Assembly: GCA_947307005.1 (NCBI GenBank)
Contig: CAMZHY010000260.1
Coordinates: 1 to 5,695 of the forward strand
Source of the DNA: an uncultured Planctomycetaceae bacterium
Lineage (GTDB): Bacteria > Planctomycetota > Planctomycetia > Pirellulales > Thermoguttaceae
DNA length: 5,695 nt
Direction: 5' to 3'
The first letter of the stretch is position 1; each line of letters starts with the position of its first letter. A program made the position numbers and the translations under genes. Under the pieces are notes generated by a model, which ran no database searches, had not been told where the DNA came from, and saw nothing but the letters and a program-made list of their open reading frames with translations. Shown here one piece after another: positions 5,336-5,695 of the stretch.

Positions 5336-5695
5336 ATGACGGAACTTGACGAAAAATATTTGACAAGTAAAGAACTCCCCGCGGGAATCGTCGTTACCGG
5401 TTTCTCCAACGAGTTTCTCTATTCTCCCAACTTCGATGGAAAGCTCGTCGTTCCCGCTCGAATCAAGGGGCGACCCGTCCTCAAAATCGGCGACAAAGCG
5501 TTCCGCGACGTCGCGGGACTCGTCTCAGTCGTCCTTCCCGAAGGACTCCGTGAAATCGGGCGCAGCGCTTTTAAGCGTTGCGTTTCGTTGGAAGAAGTTT
5601 CGTTTCCTTCGACGCTCGAAACCATCGGGTACCGCGCTTTTAAAGAGTGTATCTCGCTCAAAGAAGCCGTCTTTTCCGACGGCGTCGAACTAATT
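5336..5695 (+). CDS. BspA-type leucine-rich-repeat (LRR_5) protein, N-terminal part
   Basis: The frame from ATG 5336 stays open for 120 codons to the window end, so the gene is cut on the right. GAGG at 5323-5326 lies 9 nt upstream of the ATG, and the pdxA-like stop is 48 nt upstream of it. Residues 1-34 have no signal peptide or membrane segment (the start is MTELDEKYLTSKELPAGIVV). Residues about 35-50 (DGKLVVPARIKGRPVLK) look like the entry cap seen before BspA repeats. Three 23-residue repeats follow at 51-73, 74-96 and 97-119, each with IGxxAF, a central SL or GL, a V/F strand and a closing turn; Cys82 and Cys105 occupy the usual Cys position of the repeat. This is the Treponema pallidum/BspA-like LRR_5 pattern, mostly known from surface adhesion proteins and very common in gut-associated bacteria. 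Export cannot be judged from this part, since a C-terminal sorting or anchoring domain could lie beyond the window. The specific function is unknown. Confidence 0.85.
   Translation, partial: MTELDEKYLTSKELPAGIVVTGFSNEFLYSPNFDGKLVVPARIKGRPVLKIGDKAFRDVAGLVSVVLPEGLREIGRSAFKRCVSLEEVSFPSTLETIGYRAFKECISLKEAVFSDGVELI
5486..5692 (+). repeat. Three consecutive 69-bp LRR_5 repeat units
   Basis: Units at 5486-5554, 5555-5623 and 5624-5692 each encode 23 residues beginning IGxxAF. The units share the protein pattern but have diverged at the DNA level, so this is an old coding repeat and not a recent tandem duplication. A fourth unit probably begins at the window edge. Confidence 0.8.

Noticed and set aside
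1..5695. CRISPR array, insertion sequence, tRNA, rRNA or integration site
   Set aside because: No regularly spaced direct repeats, transposase motifs, terminal inverted repeats, tRNA cloverleaf or rRNA stretches were seen on either strand; the only regular repeat is the coding LRR repeat at 5486-5692.

Overview
The window reads as a piece of a planctomycete chromosome, probably Pirellulales-like; this is inferred from gene content and no marker gene is present. The clearest clue is the fragment at the left edge. Its last residues, including SPYGVWGALGS, match the C-terminal signature I associate with DUF1559 (H-X9-DG) pseudopilin-like proteins, a family massively expanded in Planctomycetes. 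It is followed by a small lipoprotein with a carboxypeptidase-regulatory-like fold and by a secreted phosphatase/phosphodiesterase carrying a LamG-type domain, all common in that phylum. Codon use is rich in CGC, GTC, GCG and GAC, so CGTC/GACG words are everywhere and long antisense frames stay open by chance.

Left half (1-2482), envelope or exported proteins: DUF1559 tail (3-92), a compound stem-loop that looks like its terminator (127-173), a lipoprotein (209-697), then an alkaline-phosphatase-superfamily enzyme fused to a concanavalin-like domain (758-2407; TTG start with a strong Shine-Dalgarno). A textbook intrinsic terminator (2448-2482) closes this unit. The lipoprotein and the phosphatase are 60 nt apart with no terminator between them and are probably co-transcribed.

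Middle (2483-2768): about 290 nt without a convincing gene. It holds a consensus TATAAT box, a two-part stem-loop with a nine-codon reading frame overlapping it, and a good ribosome binding site just before the next gene.

Right half (2769-5695), cytoplasmic metabolism followed by a repeat protein: an AlaC-type class I/II aminotransferase (2769-4115), a 71-nt spacer with two perfect small hairpins, a PdxA-family dehydrogenase with features of the PdxA2 branch (4187-5287), and the first 120 codons of a BspA-type leucine-rich-repeat protein (from 5336, cut by the window end). The aminotransferase and PdxA genes are close and co-directional and could form one transcription unit; a shared pathway is possible but not shown.

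I see no CRISPR array, transposon, tRNA, rRNA, attachment site or defence island. I do not see a clearly new biological system. The points most worth checking are the untranslated region before the aminotransferase, the substrate of the PdxA-like enzyme, the LamG-fused phosphatase with its paired lipoprotein, and the LRR protein that lacks a visible signal peptide.
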